Source of the DNA: CAZPWF01 sp964610775
Lineage (GTDB): Bacteria > Patescibacteriota > Saccharimonadia > Saccharimonadales > JACQNP01
Assembly (NCBI GenBank): GCA_964610775.1
Contig: CAZSZC010000002.1
Coordinates: forward strand, 1 to 64,000
Length of the DNA stretch: 64,000 nt
Direction of reading: 5' to 3'
In this document: piece after piece, positions 55,606 to 64,000 of the stretch
How the letters are laid out: every line of letters begins with the position of its first letter
Position numbering within the stretch: the first letter of the stretch is position 1
The notes under the pieces: generated by a model
What the model was told of the DNA's origin: nothing
Databases searched by the model: none
Seen by the model: only the letters and a program-made list of their open reading frames with translations
Program-made: the position numbers and the translations under genes

Positions 55606-57570
55606 CTAAAGTTTTGATTGGATATCCGAAATTATATCTCGCAGCTCGGCGGCCTTTTCAAATTCTAAATTAGCCGCTGCTAAGTCCATTTGACCTGTCA
55701 GGTCTTTAATCAATTGACCGTATTCGTCCTTGGGTATTTTCTTGAGATTAAGCTTGGCTCGTTTGACTTCTTCCGGCAGATCAGGTCGCATACCTTTTTC
55801 GATGGTTTTTGCGATACCCTTAGGTGATATACCGTGCTTTTTATTATATTCTTCTTGCACCTTGCGACGACGAGTTGTCTCATCAATAGTTCGTTGCATA
55901 CTACCAGTAACATGATCGGCATACATAATAACTCGACCCTCCTGATGACGAGCAGCCCTACCTACAGTCTGAATTAAAGCCTGTTCGCTTCGCAAGAATC
56001 CCTCTTTGTCGGCATCCAAAATAGCAACCAAACTAACCTCGGGCAAGTCTAGCCCTTCCCTTAGTAGATTAATTCCGACTACAACATCGTAAGTACCTAG
56101 CCGAAGATCTCGCAAAATGTCTGTCCGATCAAGCGTGTCAACATCACTATGAAGATAGGCAACTTTGACCCCCAGTTCTTTCAAATAATCCGTTAAATCC
56201 TCGGACATACGCTTAGTGAGAGTAGTAACTAGCACACGTTGATGCTTGGAAACCGTATCTCTAATTTCGTCTATAAGGTCATCAACTTGCCCATCAACAG
56301 GACGCACGTCTATCGGTGGATCAAGAAGACCTGTAGGACGAATAACTTGTTCTACAGGTGCTGGTGAACGCGACAACTCATATTCAGCTGGCGTAGCACT
56401 TACGTAGACTACTTTATTAACATGTTTCTCAAACTCAGTGAATGTCAGTGGACGATTATCGAGGGCGCTTGGTAATCGAAAACCATGCTCCACCAGCACC
56501 TCTTTACGCGCACGATCGCCGTTATACATACCACGCAATTGCGGAATAGTCATATGAGATTCGTCGACAAACATCAAATAGTCATCTGGGAAATAATCTA
56601 GTAACGTAGCTGGCTGTTCGCCTGGCTCGCGATGGGTAAGATAACGACTATAATTCTCGATACCCTTTACAAAACCCGTCTCTTCCATCATTTCGATATC
56701 AAAACGAGCCCGCTGCTGCAAGCGCTGTGCCTCCAGCAACAAGCCGTGCTTTTTAAAGTAGGCAAGTCTATCGTCTAGCTCCTTCTCGATTTCAATTATC
56801 GCAAACTTAAGCTTGTCCTGAGGTGTTACATAATGACTGCTTGGAAATATCTTTAGCGTACTAAGTTTGCCAAGCACTTCGCCAGTTAATGGATCAAGTC
56901 GAATTATTCTTTCAATTTCATCACCGAAAAGTTCAATCCTGTAGGCTAATTCTTCTCCTGCCGGAAATACATCAATAACGTCACCCCTTACCCGAAATGT
57001 TCCTCGATGAAAATCAATATCATTGCGTTGATATTGTATATCTGTTAGTTGCCTAAGAAGTTTGTCCCTAACGCGTCGCTCTCCAACACTAAGCTTAACT
57101 GCCATAGAATCATAGTCATCAACCGAACCAATACCATATATACAACTTACGCTAGCCACAATTATCACATCACGACGCGATAATAACGAGTCAGTAGCTG
57201 CATGGCGTAGTCGATCAATCTCTTCATTAATCTGACTATCTTTTTCGATATATGTGTCGCTCCGAGGTATATATGCCTCGGGCTGGTAATAGTCGAAATA
57301 ACTTACAAAATAGTGAACCGCGTTATTTGGGAAGAATTGCTTGAATTCACCGTAGAGTTGAGCTGCTAAAGTTTTGTTATGACTCAAAATAAGCGTTGGT
57401 TTCTGCTGCGCCTGTATCACGTTTGCCATCGTGAAAGTTTTACCCGACCCAGTAACACCGAGTAAAGTCTGTTCTTTTACATTAGCCTCAAGTTGACTAA
57501 CTAACCGCTTAATTGCCTTTGGCTGATCTCCAGTTGGCTTGTAATCACTCTTTAACTTAAAATGGGCCAT
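55606..57570 (-). CDS. uvrB: Excinuclease ABC subunit B
   Basis: UvrB is the damage-verification helicase of nucleotide excision repair. The 654 residues include Walker [13 protein letters not shown] near 40, the beta-hairpin region with [20 protein letters not shown] near 335, [18 protein letters not shown] and QTVGRAARH, and a C-terminal UVR motif ([13 protein letters not shown]) that binds UvrC. TACAAT (57582-57577) lies 6 nt before its ATG, leaderless. The upstream LOG-like gene ends 19 nt before. Confidence 0.97.
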   Translation of the reverse strand: MAHFKLKSDYKPTGDQPKAIKRLVSQLEANVKEQTLLGVTGSGKTFTMANVIQAQQKPTLILSHNKTLAAQLYGEFKQFFPNNAVHYFVSYFDYYQPEAYIPRSDTYIEKDSQINEEIDRLRHAATDSLLSRRDVIIVASVSCIYGIGSVDDYDSMAVKLSVGERRVRDKLLRQLTDIQYQRNDIDFHRGTFRVRGDVIDVFPAGEELAYRIELFGDEIERIIRLDPLTGEVLGKLSTLKIFPSSHYVTPQDKLKFAIIEIEKELDDRLAYFKKHGLLLEAQRLQQRARFDIEMMEETGFVKGIENYSRYLTHREPGEQPATLLDYFPDDYLMFVDESHMTIPQLRGMYNGDRARKEVLVEHGFRLPSALDNRPLTFTEFEKHVNKVVYVSATPAEYELSRSPAPVEQVIRPTGLLDPPIDVRPVDGQVDDLIDEIRDTVSKHQRVLVTTLTKRMSEDLTDYLKELGVKVAYLHSDVDTLDRTDILRDLRLGTYDVVVGINLLREGLDLPEVSLVAILDADKEGFLRSEQALIQTVGRAARHQEGRVIMYADHVTGSMQRTIDETTRRRKVQEEYNKKHGISPKGIAKTIEKGMRPDLPEEVKRAKLNLKKIPKDEYGQLIKDLTGQMDLAAANLEFEKAAELRDIISDIQSKL

Positions 57571-57576
57571 CTAACT

Positions 57577-57582
57577 ATTGTA
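57577..57582 (-). promoter_or_regulatory. uvrB -10 box, leaderless
   Basis: TACAAT on the minus strand, 6 nt before the uvrB ATG. Confidence 0.45.
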
Positions 57583-57588
57583 TCAAGC

Positions 57589-58230
57589 TTAGCCCTTACG
57601 GTCTTTACTGTGCTTTATTATGGGTCGCCCGTACTCATCACAGTCATCATTGAGATACCAACAAGCTGCAAGAACTTTAGTATCCATGTCTTTGTAATCT
57701 CGGTCTAGTCTAGAAATAACTTTTTCAACTAACTTTTCTGGGTCACTATCATAGATAACATTATCTCGATTAACCCCTTCAAGATTTTCCATCAAAATCT
57801 CTATCATATCTGCAGTTCCATCACTACCGGTTAAAATACCGCATATAGTATTGCTCTCCAAAGCCGTCGTGAATTCATGAAGACTTCCCATACGCCCACC
57901 AATCGTAATAACAGCATCACTAGACAATACAAGATAGGCATCACGACCAACGTAATTAAGGCCTGTGTAATTAACAAAATCAAATATACCTATTGGCAGA
58001 CGATACTTAAAGATATGTTCACGAAGTGTTGATGCCGGTGAGAAGCCAATGCTTAGTCCGCCTTCAAGCTTAGCAGCTCGAGCAGCGTAGTAGGGTAAGC
58101 CAATCGTAGCCCCGGTGGTAATTATGTGACCATTTTTCGCGATTGCAGCACCAAGCCTTGCAGCTAAATCTTTATCCTTTTCAACCGTCTTGCCTGCCGC
58201 TGCACCAGATACACATATAGAGTAATTCAT
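57589..58230 (-). CDS. LOG-family-like nucleotide-binding protein
   Basis: A 213-residue protein with a Rossmann-like start SICVSGAAAGKTV, ITTGATIGLPYYAARAA near residue 40 and GGRMGSLHEFTTAL near residue 110. The last corresponds to the GGxGTxxE block of the LOG/TIGR00725 family, here with Met and Ser replacing Gly and Thr. Relatives include cytokinin-activating phosphoribohydrolases and proteins called lysine decarboxylase. Which reaction this one performs is not evident. Confidence 0.7.
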   Translation of the reverse strand: MNYSICVSGAAAGKTVEKDKDLAARLGAAIAKNGHIITTGATIGLPYYAARAAKLEGGLSIGFSPASTLREHIFKYRLPIGIFDFVNYTGLNYVGRDAYLVLSSDAVITIGGRMGSLHEFTTALESNTICGILTGSDGTADMIEILMENLEGVNRDNVIYDSDPEKLVEKVISRLDRDYKDMDTKVLAACWYLNDDCDEYGRPIIKHSKDRKG

Positions 58231-58285
58231 ATCGATTAAGCTTTTCCCTTTGAGAATATTGTACGGGTTTTAAGATAATTTGCCA

Positions 58286-59530
58286 CTATATATCCCCCAC
58301 CACCTGATCTGACTCCAACTGAGACTTAACCTGGTAATTGAGGGCGTCTGTACCCAAATACCTTATAAATAGCTCGTTCCATAAACTATTTTGCATATGT
58401 CCATAAGTACGAGATGGGTAGCTTATATTGTTAATTAAGTTAACAGCAACATCCATCAAATTAAAGCTAATTGGAGCACCGTCTCTTACTACACCCACAA
58501 AGTCCATTCCAGCCCAGAAATGCAGTGCTGGCTCAATCTTATATAAAATATCTTCAGCCTTCCGCGCAAAAAGATCTTCGGGACGAATATGAGGTTCAAA
58601 AAAGTCTGGATGACTATCTGTGTCTTGGTTGCCATAGTAATTGTGAATAACTCGCCAATGCAAATGCTGACCAGCCATATTAATATGCCGGGCTGGATCG
58701 CGATTTATTGTGTCAGATATAATGCTGCCAAATTGCGGTTTAACTTGCTGTAGTTTGAAATACGAACTATATGCTCTTACCTCGTTAAGGTAGAACAGCA
58801 AACGAGGAAGTAAAGTTATTGTTACACCATCGAGGTGAGTCATAGGAAGCGGCAATAACGCAACTACACCCATCTCTTTCAAATGAGTGATATTTTGATG
58901 TTTTTTTTCCACAAACTTAAAGGTTTGATTTCCCCACTTACGACCATCAAGCAATAAGAATGCTACATCGCGAGTTTCGAAATCGTTTGGCTGCAGATTA
59001 CTGTATTTCTTCACAAATGCGCGCTGCCAATCTAATGTCTCAATGAAGCGCACACCTATCATCAATTCATCAATATTTTCTCGTTTGAGTAATGAGTCTA
59101 CAGATCTATAGCCCAATTGCTTCATAACTTTCTTTGGTGGAGTAGATTTCAGCAACCTTTTTATGACACTATGCTTAATAACCCAAACCGATTTAGGTAT
59201 ATTTATAACTTCAACGAAATGCTTAATTCTAGGTAGAAGATCGGCAATATCTCCTGTGTTGCTGCCGCCTAACCTTTTTACGAGAAACTTGTCATGTAGT
59301 GCAGCCAGATCAAGTAAGCCGTAATATAACTCTTCGCCGGTCGTATCATCGGGGTCAAAGCCTAAGGCTCTAGTATGCATGTGAACTTTGGCAATAATCT
59401 CGGCAGTCAGTGCTACATCAATACCCAGACCACCACTAGCCTGCTCGAGTTGTTGTACTTGCAGGCTAAAAAGTTGTTCCGCACTACCCACCAAATGGGA
59501 CAACATTTTGGACATATATACCACAAGCAT
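58286..59530 (-). CDS. Unknown conserved-looking 414-residue protein
   Basis: No family recognised. It is soluble, mixed alpha/beta, with no signal peptide. Two possible starts exist: ATG 59530 and ATG 59515 (MSKMLSHL). It has a His-rich stretch near residue 290 (RHINMAGQHLHWRVIHNYYGN) and a segment HPDFFEPHIRPEDLF. The His cluster could bind metal, which is speculation. It is divergent from the CDP-alcohol-like gene with about 70 nt between the starts. Confidence 0.6.
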   Translation of the reverse strand: MLVVYMSKMLSHLVGSAEQLFSLQVQQLEQASGGLGIDVALTAEIIAKVHMHTRALGFDPDDTTGEELYYGLLDLAALHDKFLVKRLGGSNTGDIADLLPRIKHFVEVINIPKSVWVIKHSVIKRLLKSTPPKKVMKQLGYRSVDSLLKRENIDELMIGVRFIETLDWQRAFVKKYSNLQPNDFETRDVAFLLLDGRKWGNQTFKFVEKKHQNITHLKEMGVVALLPLPMTHLDGVTITLLPRLLFYLNEVRAYSSYFKLQQVKPQFGSIISDTINRDPARHINMAGQHLHWRVIHNYYGNQDTDSHPDFFEPHIRPEDLFARKAEDILYKIEPALHFWAGMDFVGVVRDGAPISFNLMDVAVNLINNISYPSRTYGHMQNSLWNELFIRYLGTDALNYQVKSQLESDQVVGDI

Positions 59531-59598
59531 AACACCGGTACAGTCCTAGGTAAAGCTTATGCTTGCACCAGCTGCTAAAATTCTTTAAAGTCACAGTA

Positions 59599-60306
59599 AT
59601 GTCCGCAGTTGAAGTCATAGAACCACCTATTTTGCATGAGCCCAGTCATTACGTAGCAATCGAGGCCGCTAATCACTTTAATAAAGCCGATAGATTATCT
59701 GATTGGCGAGGTAAAGTAGTGTGTTTACTGGGACCAGCCATAGCCTGTTTACCAGACAACCCAATTACCTGCGGCATTACACTTCACGGCATCGATACAG
59801 ATAGGCGAGATGGCCGAAGGGCTCGCATGGGCGCAGCCCTACTTGGACCGAACGCAACAACAACTAAAGAAGGCGCAGCCAAAGATCATGAGAATGACAA
59901 AGAATTTGTAAATAACCTATTACCTGCTATTGCTGCAAAAGACATTGTTAGTGGTCGAAGAATCACTGCCGCTATAGTGACTAGTGCTGCCTTAATTAAC
60001 GTAAAACGTGACGAAAAAATGGCTAGTACTCGAGCAATGGCAAGCAAATATGGACTAGATACAAAAGCTATATTTATAAACAAATTTAAAACTGGTAGCA
60101 TTATGGCTGGCATAGGCCTCGATACAGTTCCTTTATATGGTAGATTTAAAAAATACGAGCGAATCAAGCCCATAGTACGAACAGCATTAATAGCTGGTGG
60201 GGTTGCAATTGGTGTTATAGGTCAAAGAGTGTATGAAAAACAGGTTCAGGAACAATTGCCAGAACACTCAAAAACAAAATTAAATAGATACTTTAATCCT
60301 TATTAG
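59599..60306 (+). CDS. CDP-alcohol phosphatidyltransferase-like protein
   Basis: A 235-residue protein from ATG 59599. It has D68-x2-D71G72-x2-A75R76, then after 15 residues G92-x3-D96-x3-D100. The canonical CDP-alcohol phosphatidyltransferase motif is D-x2-DG-x2-AR-x8-G-x3-D-x3-D, so every conserved residue is present but the middle gap is 7 residues longer. Hydrophobic segments are few (about 39-52, 122-134, 190-210), fewer than a normal member. It may be a divergent phospholipid-synthesis enzyme or a chance match. An extended -10 TGC-TAAAAT (59576-59581) precedes it. Confidence 0.45.
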   Translation: MSAVEVIEPPILHEPSHYVAIEAANHFNKADRLSDWRGKVVCLLGPAIACLPDNPITCGITLHGIDTDRRDGRRARMGAALLGPNATTTKEGAAKDHENDKEFVNNLLPAIAAKDIVSGRRITAAIVTSAALINVKRDEKMASTRAMASKYGLDTKAIFINKFKTGSIMAGIGLDTVPLYGRFKKYERIKPIVRTALIAGGVAIGVIGQRVYEKQVQEQLPEHSKTKLNRYFNPY

Positions 60307-60313
60307 TCTTGGC

Positions 60314-61315
60314 CTAGAATTTTTCCGGGCGATACCACTCAGGAGCCTGCTTCAAGAAATCTTCTAACTGATCTTCGGTTAGTAACCCTTCTTGAGCACC
60401 AGTATGCTGTACAACATTCATGGAATTAATTGGCGCCATCTGTAGTGCGCCTTCAACAGTGTTCCCCTTAATAAGTGACGCAACAAAGGTGCTAGCAAAC
60501 GCATCACCAGCCCCTGTGCGCTCAAATGGTGGTGCAGGATCAGGATAAGGTGGCATCTTGAAGCGATTATGACCATCGCTAGCATAAGCTCCAGCAGGTC
60601 CGTCCGTAAGACAAACTACCTTAGGGCCAATGCCATGCAATTTATCTATCAAGCCATGTACGTCATCATAATTACCACCAGTGACCTGAACCGCTTCTTC
60701 CCTATTTAATACAAGTACTTCTGTGCGTTGATATAGTCTGCTGAGGCGATCAACTCCTGCTTCTAGTTGGAAAGTGCCTGGCTGAAAGGCGAGTTTAACA
60801 TCAGGATTATCTTGTAACCAATCCGAAACCTTATCATGGTAGCTGTCCAACGCATTCTTGCTTATCGAGCTGAAGTAAACCCACTTTGGGATGTCGGTTG
60901 ACCGAAATCTTGGCCAATGATAATCATACTCTTCGTGCTTGATAAGAATTGTTCGCTCTTCCTTGTACCAAAGTACGTAGTGATAATTACTAATCTTGCC
61001 CGGGTTAATGTGAACAAACCTGTTGTCGACTTTTTTCTTATGCAGCGCGTTTATTATATCGCGACCAAACTGATCATCACCAACATTAGATATTAAACCG
61101 CTTTTAAGTCCTAATTTCGACAAACTAACTGCGGCATTAGCGGCGTTGCCGACTGCTTCAATAACTTCAGCATGATCAAATGGTACTTTCATACCAAAAG
61201 GCATGGCCAGCCATTTGCCCTGTTCGTTTTCGTAAGTCATCGCCCGATCGTCAAGCAACTTAATAAAGGCATCGGTCACAACATCACCTATGCAAAGTAC
61301 ATCTATTTGACTCAT
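60314..61315 (-). CDS. PfkB-family sugar kinase
   Basis: A 333-residue carbohydrate kinase of the ribokinase/PfkB fold. It has the N-terminal GNAANAAVSLSKLGL segment, GDDQFGRDI, and the C-terminal signature with catalytic Asp FERTGAGDAFASTFV near 268. The substrate (ribose, fructose or similar) is not determined. A GGTGGG element lies before the ATG, and a weak promoter TTGAAC-17-CACAAT is in the 69-nt gap to fba. Next to aldolase and transketolase it likely feeds sugar phosphates into them. Confidence 0.9.
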   Translation of the reverse strand: MSQIDVLCIGDVVTDAFIKLLDDRAMTYENEQGKWLAMPFGMKVPFDHAEVIEAVGNAANAAVSLSKLGLKSGLISNVGDDQFGRDIINALHKKKVDNRFVHINPGKISNYHYVLWYKEERTILIKHEEYDYHWPRFRSTDIPKWVYFSSISKNALDSYHDKVSDWLQDNPDVKLAFQPGTFQLEAGVDRLSRLYQRTEVLVLNREEAVQVTGGNYDDVHGLIDKLHGIGPKVVCLTDGPAGAYASDGHNRFKMPPYPDPAPPFERTGAGDAFASTFVASLIKGNTVEGALQMAPINSMNVVQHTGAQEGLLTEDQLEDFLKQAPEWYRPEKF

Positions 61316-61384
61316 CCCACCGCTCTTTCTGTATAAATGCTTATGGTTTTATGATATTGTGCCATACCAATCATGTGAGTTCAA

Positions 61385-62296
61385 CTAAACTTTGGCTTTA
61401 CCCACCGCGTTAAACAAATCTAATTTCTCTTCAACCACTAACTGGACGGCACTAATAACTTCACCCATGAGCTTAACTACTGCGTATTCTGATGGATTTT
61501 CCTTAAGTACTTTTTCTAGAGTGTTTCGGTAAGCTACCCGCATATCACTATTTATATTAATCTTGCTAACACCTACTTTTACTGCTTCTTGAAAATAAAA
61601 TCCTGGCGTTCCACTGCCACCATGAAGCGAAATATTACAAGTTGTAGCCTTTCTAAGATCTCTAAGTAAATCAATATCAAGCTTCTTAGGAACAGGATAC
61701 TTGCCATGCAAATTACCGATGGCTGCCGCATATGTATCTATGCCCGTAGCTTCCACAAACGACCTCATATCTTCTGGTGTACTAAAAGTCTTCTTTATCT
61801 CATTGTAGTCAATTTTTTCAGTATGAAGATTTGATGAACCACCAAAGTAGTGTGGTTCACTCTCAACAATAGCGCCAGTTAGTCGTGCATATTCAACTAC
61901 TTGACGTGTTTCAGTAATAATCTCATCTAAAGTAGCGTCTCGACGAGCCTGGCTTATATCGATATGAATAAACTCAAAACCAGCCTCAATACCAGCAATA
62001 GCAGCAGCTACTGTTGGACTATGATCAAGATTAATGTAGATCTCGATACCTAATTCTTGTTTATAGTTGTCGACCATGTCTCGAACATTTTCAAGCCCCA
62101 AAGCATCAACTTCACCCTGACTAACCTCTACCATCAATGGAGCCTGCTTAGCTGCCGCTGCTCGTGCGATAGCTATAAGCGTATCCTGGTTATCAATATT
62201 AAACGCGCCTAAGGCGAAATGCTCAGTACGTGCCCTGTGCATAGCATCACGGGCCTGCTGACAATTTCTTCTCATTTGTTCCAAGCTTAATGCCAC
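61385..62296 (-). CDS. fba: Class II fructose-bisphosphate aldolase
   Basis: Cleaves fructose 1,6-bisphosphate to DHAP and glyceraldehyde 3-phosphate with a zinc ion. The 303 residues have NLDHSP (first zinc His and Asp) near 92, the HIDISQARRDATLDE loop, EPHYFGG, SLHGGSGTPG with a further zinc His near 225, and KININSDMR. GTG start with AGGAG upstream. It lies between the PfkB kinase and transketolase halves, forming a sugar-phosphate cluster. Confidence 0.94.
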   Translation of the reverse strand: MALSLEQMRRNCQQARDAMHRARTEHFALGAFNIDNQDTLIAIARAAAAKQAPLMVEVSQGEVDALGLENVRDMVDNYKQELGIEIYINLDHSPTVAAAIAGIEAGFEFIHIDISQARRDATLDEIITETRQVVEYARLTGAIVESEPHYFGGSSNLHTEKIDYNEIKKTFSTPEDMRSFVEATGIDTYAAAIGNLHGKYPVPKKLDIDLLRDLRKATTCNISLHGGSGTPGFYFQEAVKVGVSKININSDMRVAYRNTLEKVLKENPSEYAVVKLMGEVISAVQLVVEEKLDLFNAVGKAKV

Positions 62297-62308
62297 AACT
62301 CTCTCCTT

Positions 62309-63289
62309 TTATTCACTCGTAATTACCATTTTATGAGCAGCCAAAGCTATGTGCTTTGCCGTTAGCCCGAAGTGTTCCATGAGCTCATCAGGCCTGCCTG
62401 ATTCACCAAAACGATCACGAATCCCGATTCTTTTAACCGGAACGGGGAACTCTTCACTCAATAGTTCACATACCGCACCACCAAGACCGCCATTTATTTG
62501 GCCTTCTTCGAGAGTGATAACCTTTTTGGTTTTTTTAACGCTTTGCAGAACAGTAACCGCATCCAATGGTTTTATAGTTGGGCAATGTACTACCTCTACA
62601 TCAATACCATCCTTAAACAGCATCTCAGCCGCAGCCAGCGCATGATATGTCATAGTGCCGGTACTAATCAGCGTTATATCATCCCCTTTGGCATACACAT
62701 AGGCTTTACCAATTTCAAATGGTGTTTTTTCGGTGCTAATAATTGGCGTTGCCTCGCGAGCTAGACGTAGATATGCTGGCCGCTTATCTTGTGCTAGTGC
62801 CATAGTTGCACGCTCCGCCTCTAAGCTATCACCAGGAGCTATGACGACCATGTTTGGTAATACGCGCATAAGAGCAATGTCTTCGAGCATTTGGTGTGTA
62901 GCACCATCAGGGCCGACCGAAACACCTGCGTGAGAGCCTACAACACGAACTGGCTGATCGTTTAGGCAAATAGTTGTACGTATTTGCTCCCAGTTCCTAC
63001 CCGGGCTAAAGGCTGCATAACTGCTCACAAATGGAATCTTACCCATAGCAGCTAGGCCAGAAGCTACGGTTACAAGATTCTGCTCTGCTACACCTACTTC
63101 TACAAAACGGTCCGGAAAGGCATCCTTAAACAAACTCATCTGAGTTGAATCTGTTAAATCCGCGCATGCGGCAACCACACGTTCATCCTGTTTCCCGGCC
63201 TCTAACAAACCCCTACCAAACCCTTTTCTTATTGGCTCACTTGTTACACTACTAGATAAAACATCCTCTACAAGAAACAGACTACTCAT
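62309..63289 (-). CDS. Transketolase, C-terminal (pyrimidine-binding) subunit
   Basis: The second half of a split transketolase, 326 residues. It has the Pyr domain with FVEVGVAEQNLVTVASGLA (the catalytic Glu that activates ThDP) near 85, PFVSSYAAF, GSHAGVSVGPDGATHQ and a C-terminal transketolase domain with VITLEEGQINGGLGGAV. GGGGAG SD upstream. Its ATG overlaps the N-terminal subunit stop by 8 nt, so the halves are co-translated. Confidence 0.94.
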   Translation of the reverse strand: MSSLFLVEDVLSSSVTSEPIRKGFGRGLLEAGKQDERVVAACADLTDSTQMSLFKDAFPDRFVEVGVAEQNLVTVASGLAAMGKIPFVSSYAAFSPGRNWEQIRTTICLNDQPVRVVGSHAGVSVGPDGATHQMLEDIALMRVLPNMVVIAPGDSLEAERATMALAQDKRPAYLRLAREATPIISTEKTPFEIGKAYVYAKGDDITLISTGTMTYHALAAAEMLFKDGIDVEVVHCPTIKPLDAVTVLQSVKKTKKVITLEEGQINGGLGGAVCELLSEEFPVPVKRIGIRDRFGESGRPDELMEHFGLTAKHIALAAHKMVITSE

Positions 63290-64000
63290 GTTCTCCCCTT
63301 ATTTTACCTTTTAGGGTCCTTAGTTCGTGTAGTGCTTTTTTGGCTTGCTCGCTATCCGGCGGCTTACCATGCCAACTAAAATCATATTCCATAAAATCAA
63401 CACCTTTGCCTGGTATTGTATGTGCAATAATCATGACCGGCTTTTCTGTCATAGCTCTCGCCATAGCACAAGCATCAATGAATTGCTCGATATTATTACC
63501 ATCTACTTCTATAACATGCCAGCCAAAAGCCTCCCACTTTGCTTTTAGGTCTTCCAGTGGCATGACTTGCTCAACCGGTCCGTCGATTTGAATATTGTTT
63601 CTATCGATAATTCCAATAATGTTGCTAAGTTTATACTTACTGGCCAGCATGGCTGCTTCCCATATATTGCCTTCGTCCAGTTCGCCATCGCCCATAACCA
63701 CATACACCCAGCGATGGTTATCTTTGTTCATGCGCATTGCTAACGCCATTCCACTAGCTTGGCTCAAGCCACAGCCTAAAGGACCACTTGTATTTTCCAT
63801 TCCAGGGAGTTTCATGCGTTCAGGGTGTCCTTGTAGCCTTGATCCAAATTGACGTAAAGTCATTAGCTCTTTCGTATCAAAGTAACCAGCGTGCGCCATG
63901 GCTGCATAACGAACCGGCACACAATGACCATTACTTAACAGTAAAATATCGCGCTCAGCCCAATCTGGCTTGGTTGGATCGTGTTTTAATACATCGAAGT
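63282..64000 (-). CDS. Transketolase, N-terminal (ThDP-binding) subunit, 5' end outside window
   Basis: The frame stays open to base 64000 and the true start lies beyond. Visible: RDILLLSNGHCVPVRYA at the right edge, GPLGCGLSQASGMALAMR, and the ThDP pyrophosphate motif GDGELDEGNIWEAAMLA with IIDRNN ending the typical GDG-x(~26)-NN stretch, then IDGP. Split transketolases are common in CPR and archaea. An ORF starting at 63920 is only an internal part of this frame. Confidence 0.93.
   Translation of the reverse strand, partial: FDVLKHDPTKPDWAERDILLLSNGHCVPVRYAAMAHAGYFDTKELMTLRQFGSRLQGHPERMKLPGMENTSGPLGCGLSQASGMALAMRMNKDNHRWVYVVMGDGELDEGNIWEAAMLASKYKLSNIIGIIDRNNIQIDGPVEQVMPLEDLKAKWEAFGWHVIEVDGNNIEQFIDACAMARAMTEKPVMIIAHTIPGKGVDFMEYDFSWHGKPPDSEQAKKALHELRTLKGKIRGEHE

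Noticed and set aside
59540..59560. Resemblance of the stretch CAGTCCTAGGTA to the core of a common synthetic constitutive promoter series
   Set aside because: Twelve matching bases with no proper -35/-10 arrangement; surrounding genes are ordinary chromosomal genes, so taken as chance.
1..64000. Alternative genetic code (UGA as Gly) as in some CPR phyla
   Set aside because: Several genes end at TGA, e.g. tyrS and the overlapping ATGA junctions, and conserved proteins read through with standard code.
1..64000. CRISPR arrays, insertion sequences or prophage
   Set aside because: No spaced direct repeats, transposase or phage genes were seen; small repeats found are operators or hairpins.

Overview
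The window reads as chromosome of a Patescibacteria/CPR bacterium, most likely a Candidatus Saccharibacteria (TM7) relative. The evidence is tightly packed genes with many 1-23 bp overlaps, many small unannotated proteins, a reduced informational gene set, a split transketolase beside fructose-bisphosphate aldolase, malic enzyme, a GatCAB amidotransferase operon, and a short one-TM protein family between gatA and gatB that I recall from CPR genomes. TGA is a stop codon (tyrS, the genes ending at 17591 and 51789), so the UGA-Gly code of Gracilibacteria/Absconditabacteria does not apply. The taxonomic call is inference; there is no rRNA in the window.

Layout. 1-12.6 kb is a str/rpo block on the minus strand: rpoB-rpoC-rpsL-rpsG-(small ORF)-fusA-(three small ORFs)-tuf, with tuf running off the left edge. 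12.6-22.6 kb is minus-strand proteostasis, tRNA and repair: clpP, a 2OG-oxygenase-like gene, tig, a YdjM-like membrane gene, hisS, tRNA-Leu(TAG), rsmD, a zinc-PLC-like gene, recG, a methyltransferase and tyrS. 22.7-25.8 kb holds a class A penicillin-binding protein (+). 25.8-31.9 kb holds radA, a membrane HExxH protein, clpC and nusA (minus). 32-37.5 kb holds an M1 aminopeptidase (+), a PlsC-like acyltransferase, three small genes and a convergent pair of unknown genes. 37.5-43.9 kb holds yraN, rnhB, rplS, malic enzyme, a WhiB-like gene fossil, pilB, a SPOUT methyltransferase and a CAP-domain protein. 43.9-53.5 kb holds dnaE, two small membrane genes, galU, an HD phosphohydrolase and gatCAB. 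53.6-64 kb holds an alpha/beta-hydrolase-like gene, a metallophosphoesterase, uvrB, a LOG-like protein, two unknown genes (one with a CDP-alcohol phosphotransferase signature), a PfkB kinase, fba and the two transketolase halves, the N-terminal half running off the right edge.

The most informative signals are not whole genes. (1) Structural zinc sites are missing: RpoC lacks all four Cys of the N-terminal zinc ribbon and two of four in the second site, and PilB lacks its tetracysteine. (2) At least fifteen probable first-in-operon genes have a -10 hexamer 6-9 nt upstream of the start codon, implying leaderless mRNA, while operon-internal genes mostly carry Shine-Dalgarno (SD) sequences. (3) Two perfect CIRCE operators, each built around the -35 box, sit before clpP and clpC. 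(4) A 38-codon ORF homologous to the N-terminus of a type-1 tyrosyl-tRNA synthetase overlaps the start of an intact tyrS of a different subtype and has its own leaderless promoter. (5) A decayed WhiB-like gene lies between malic enzyme and pilB. (6) nusA has a strong promoter followed at once by an intrinsic-terminator-like hairpin.

No CRISPR array, insertion sequence, prophage or rRNA was seen.
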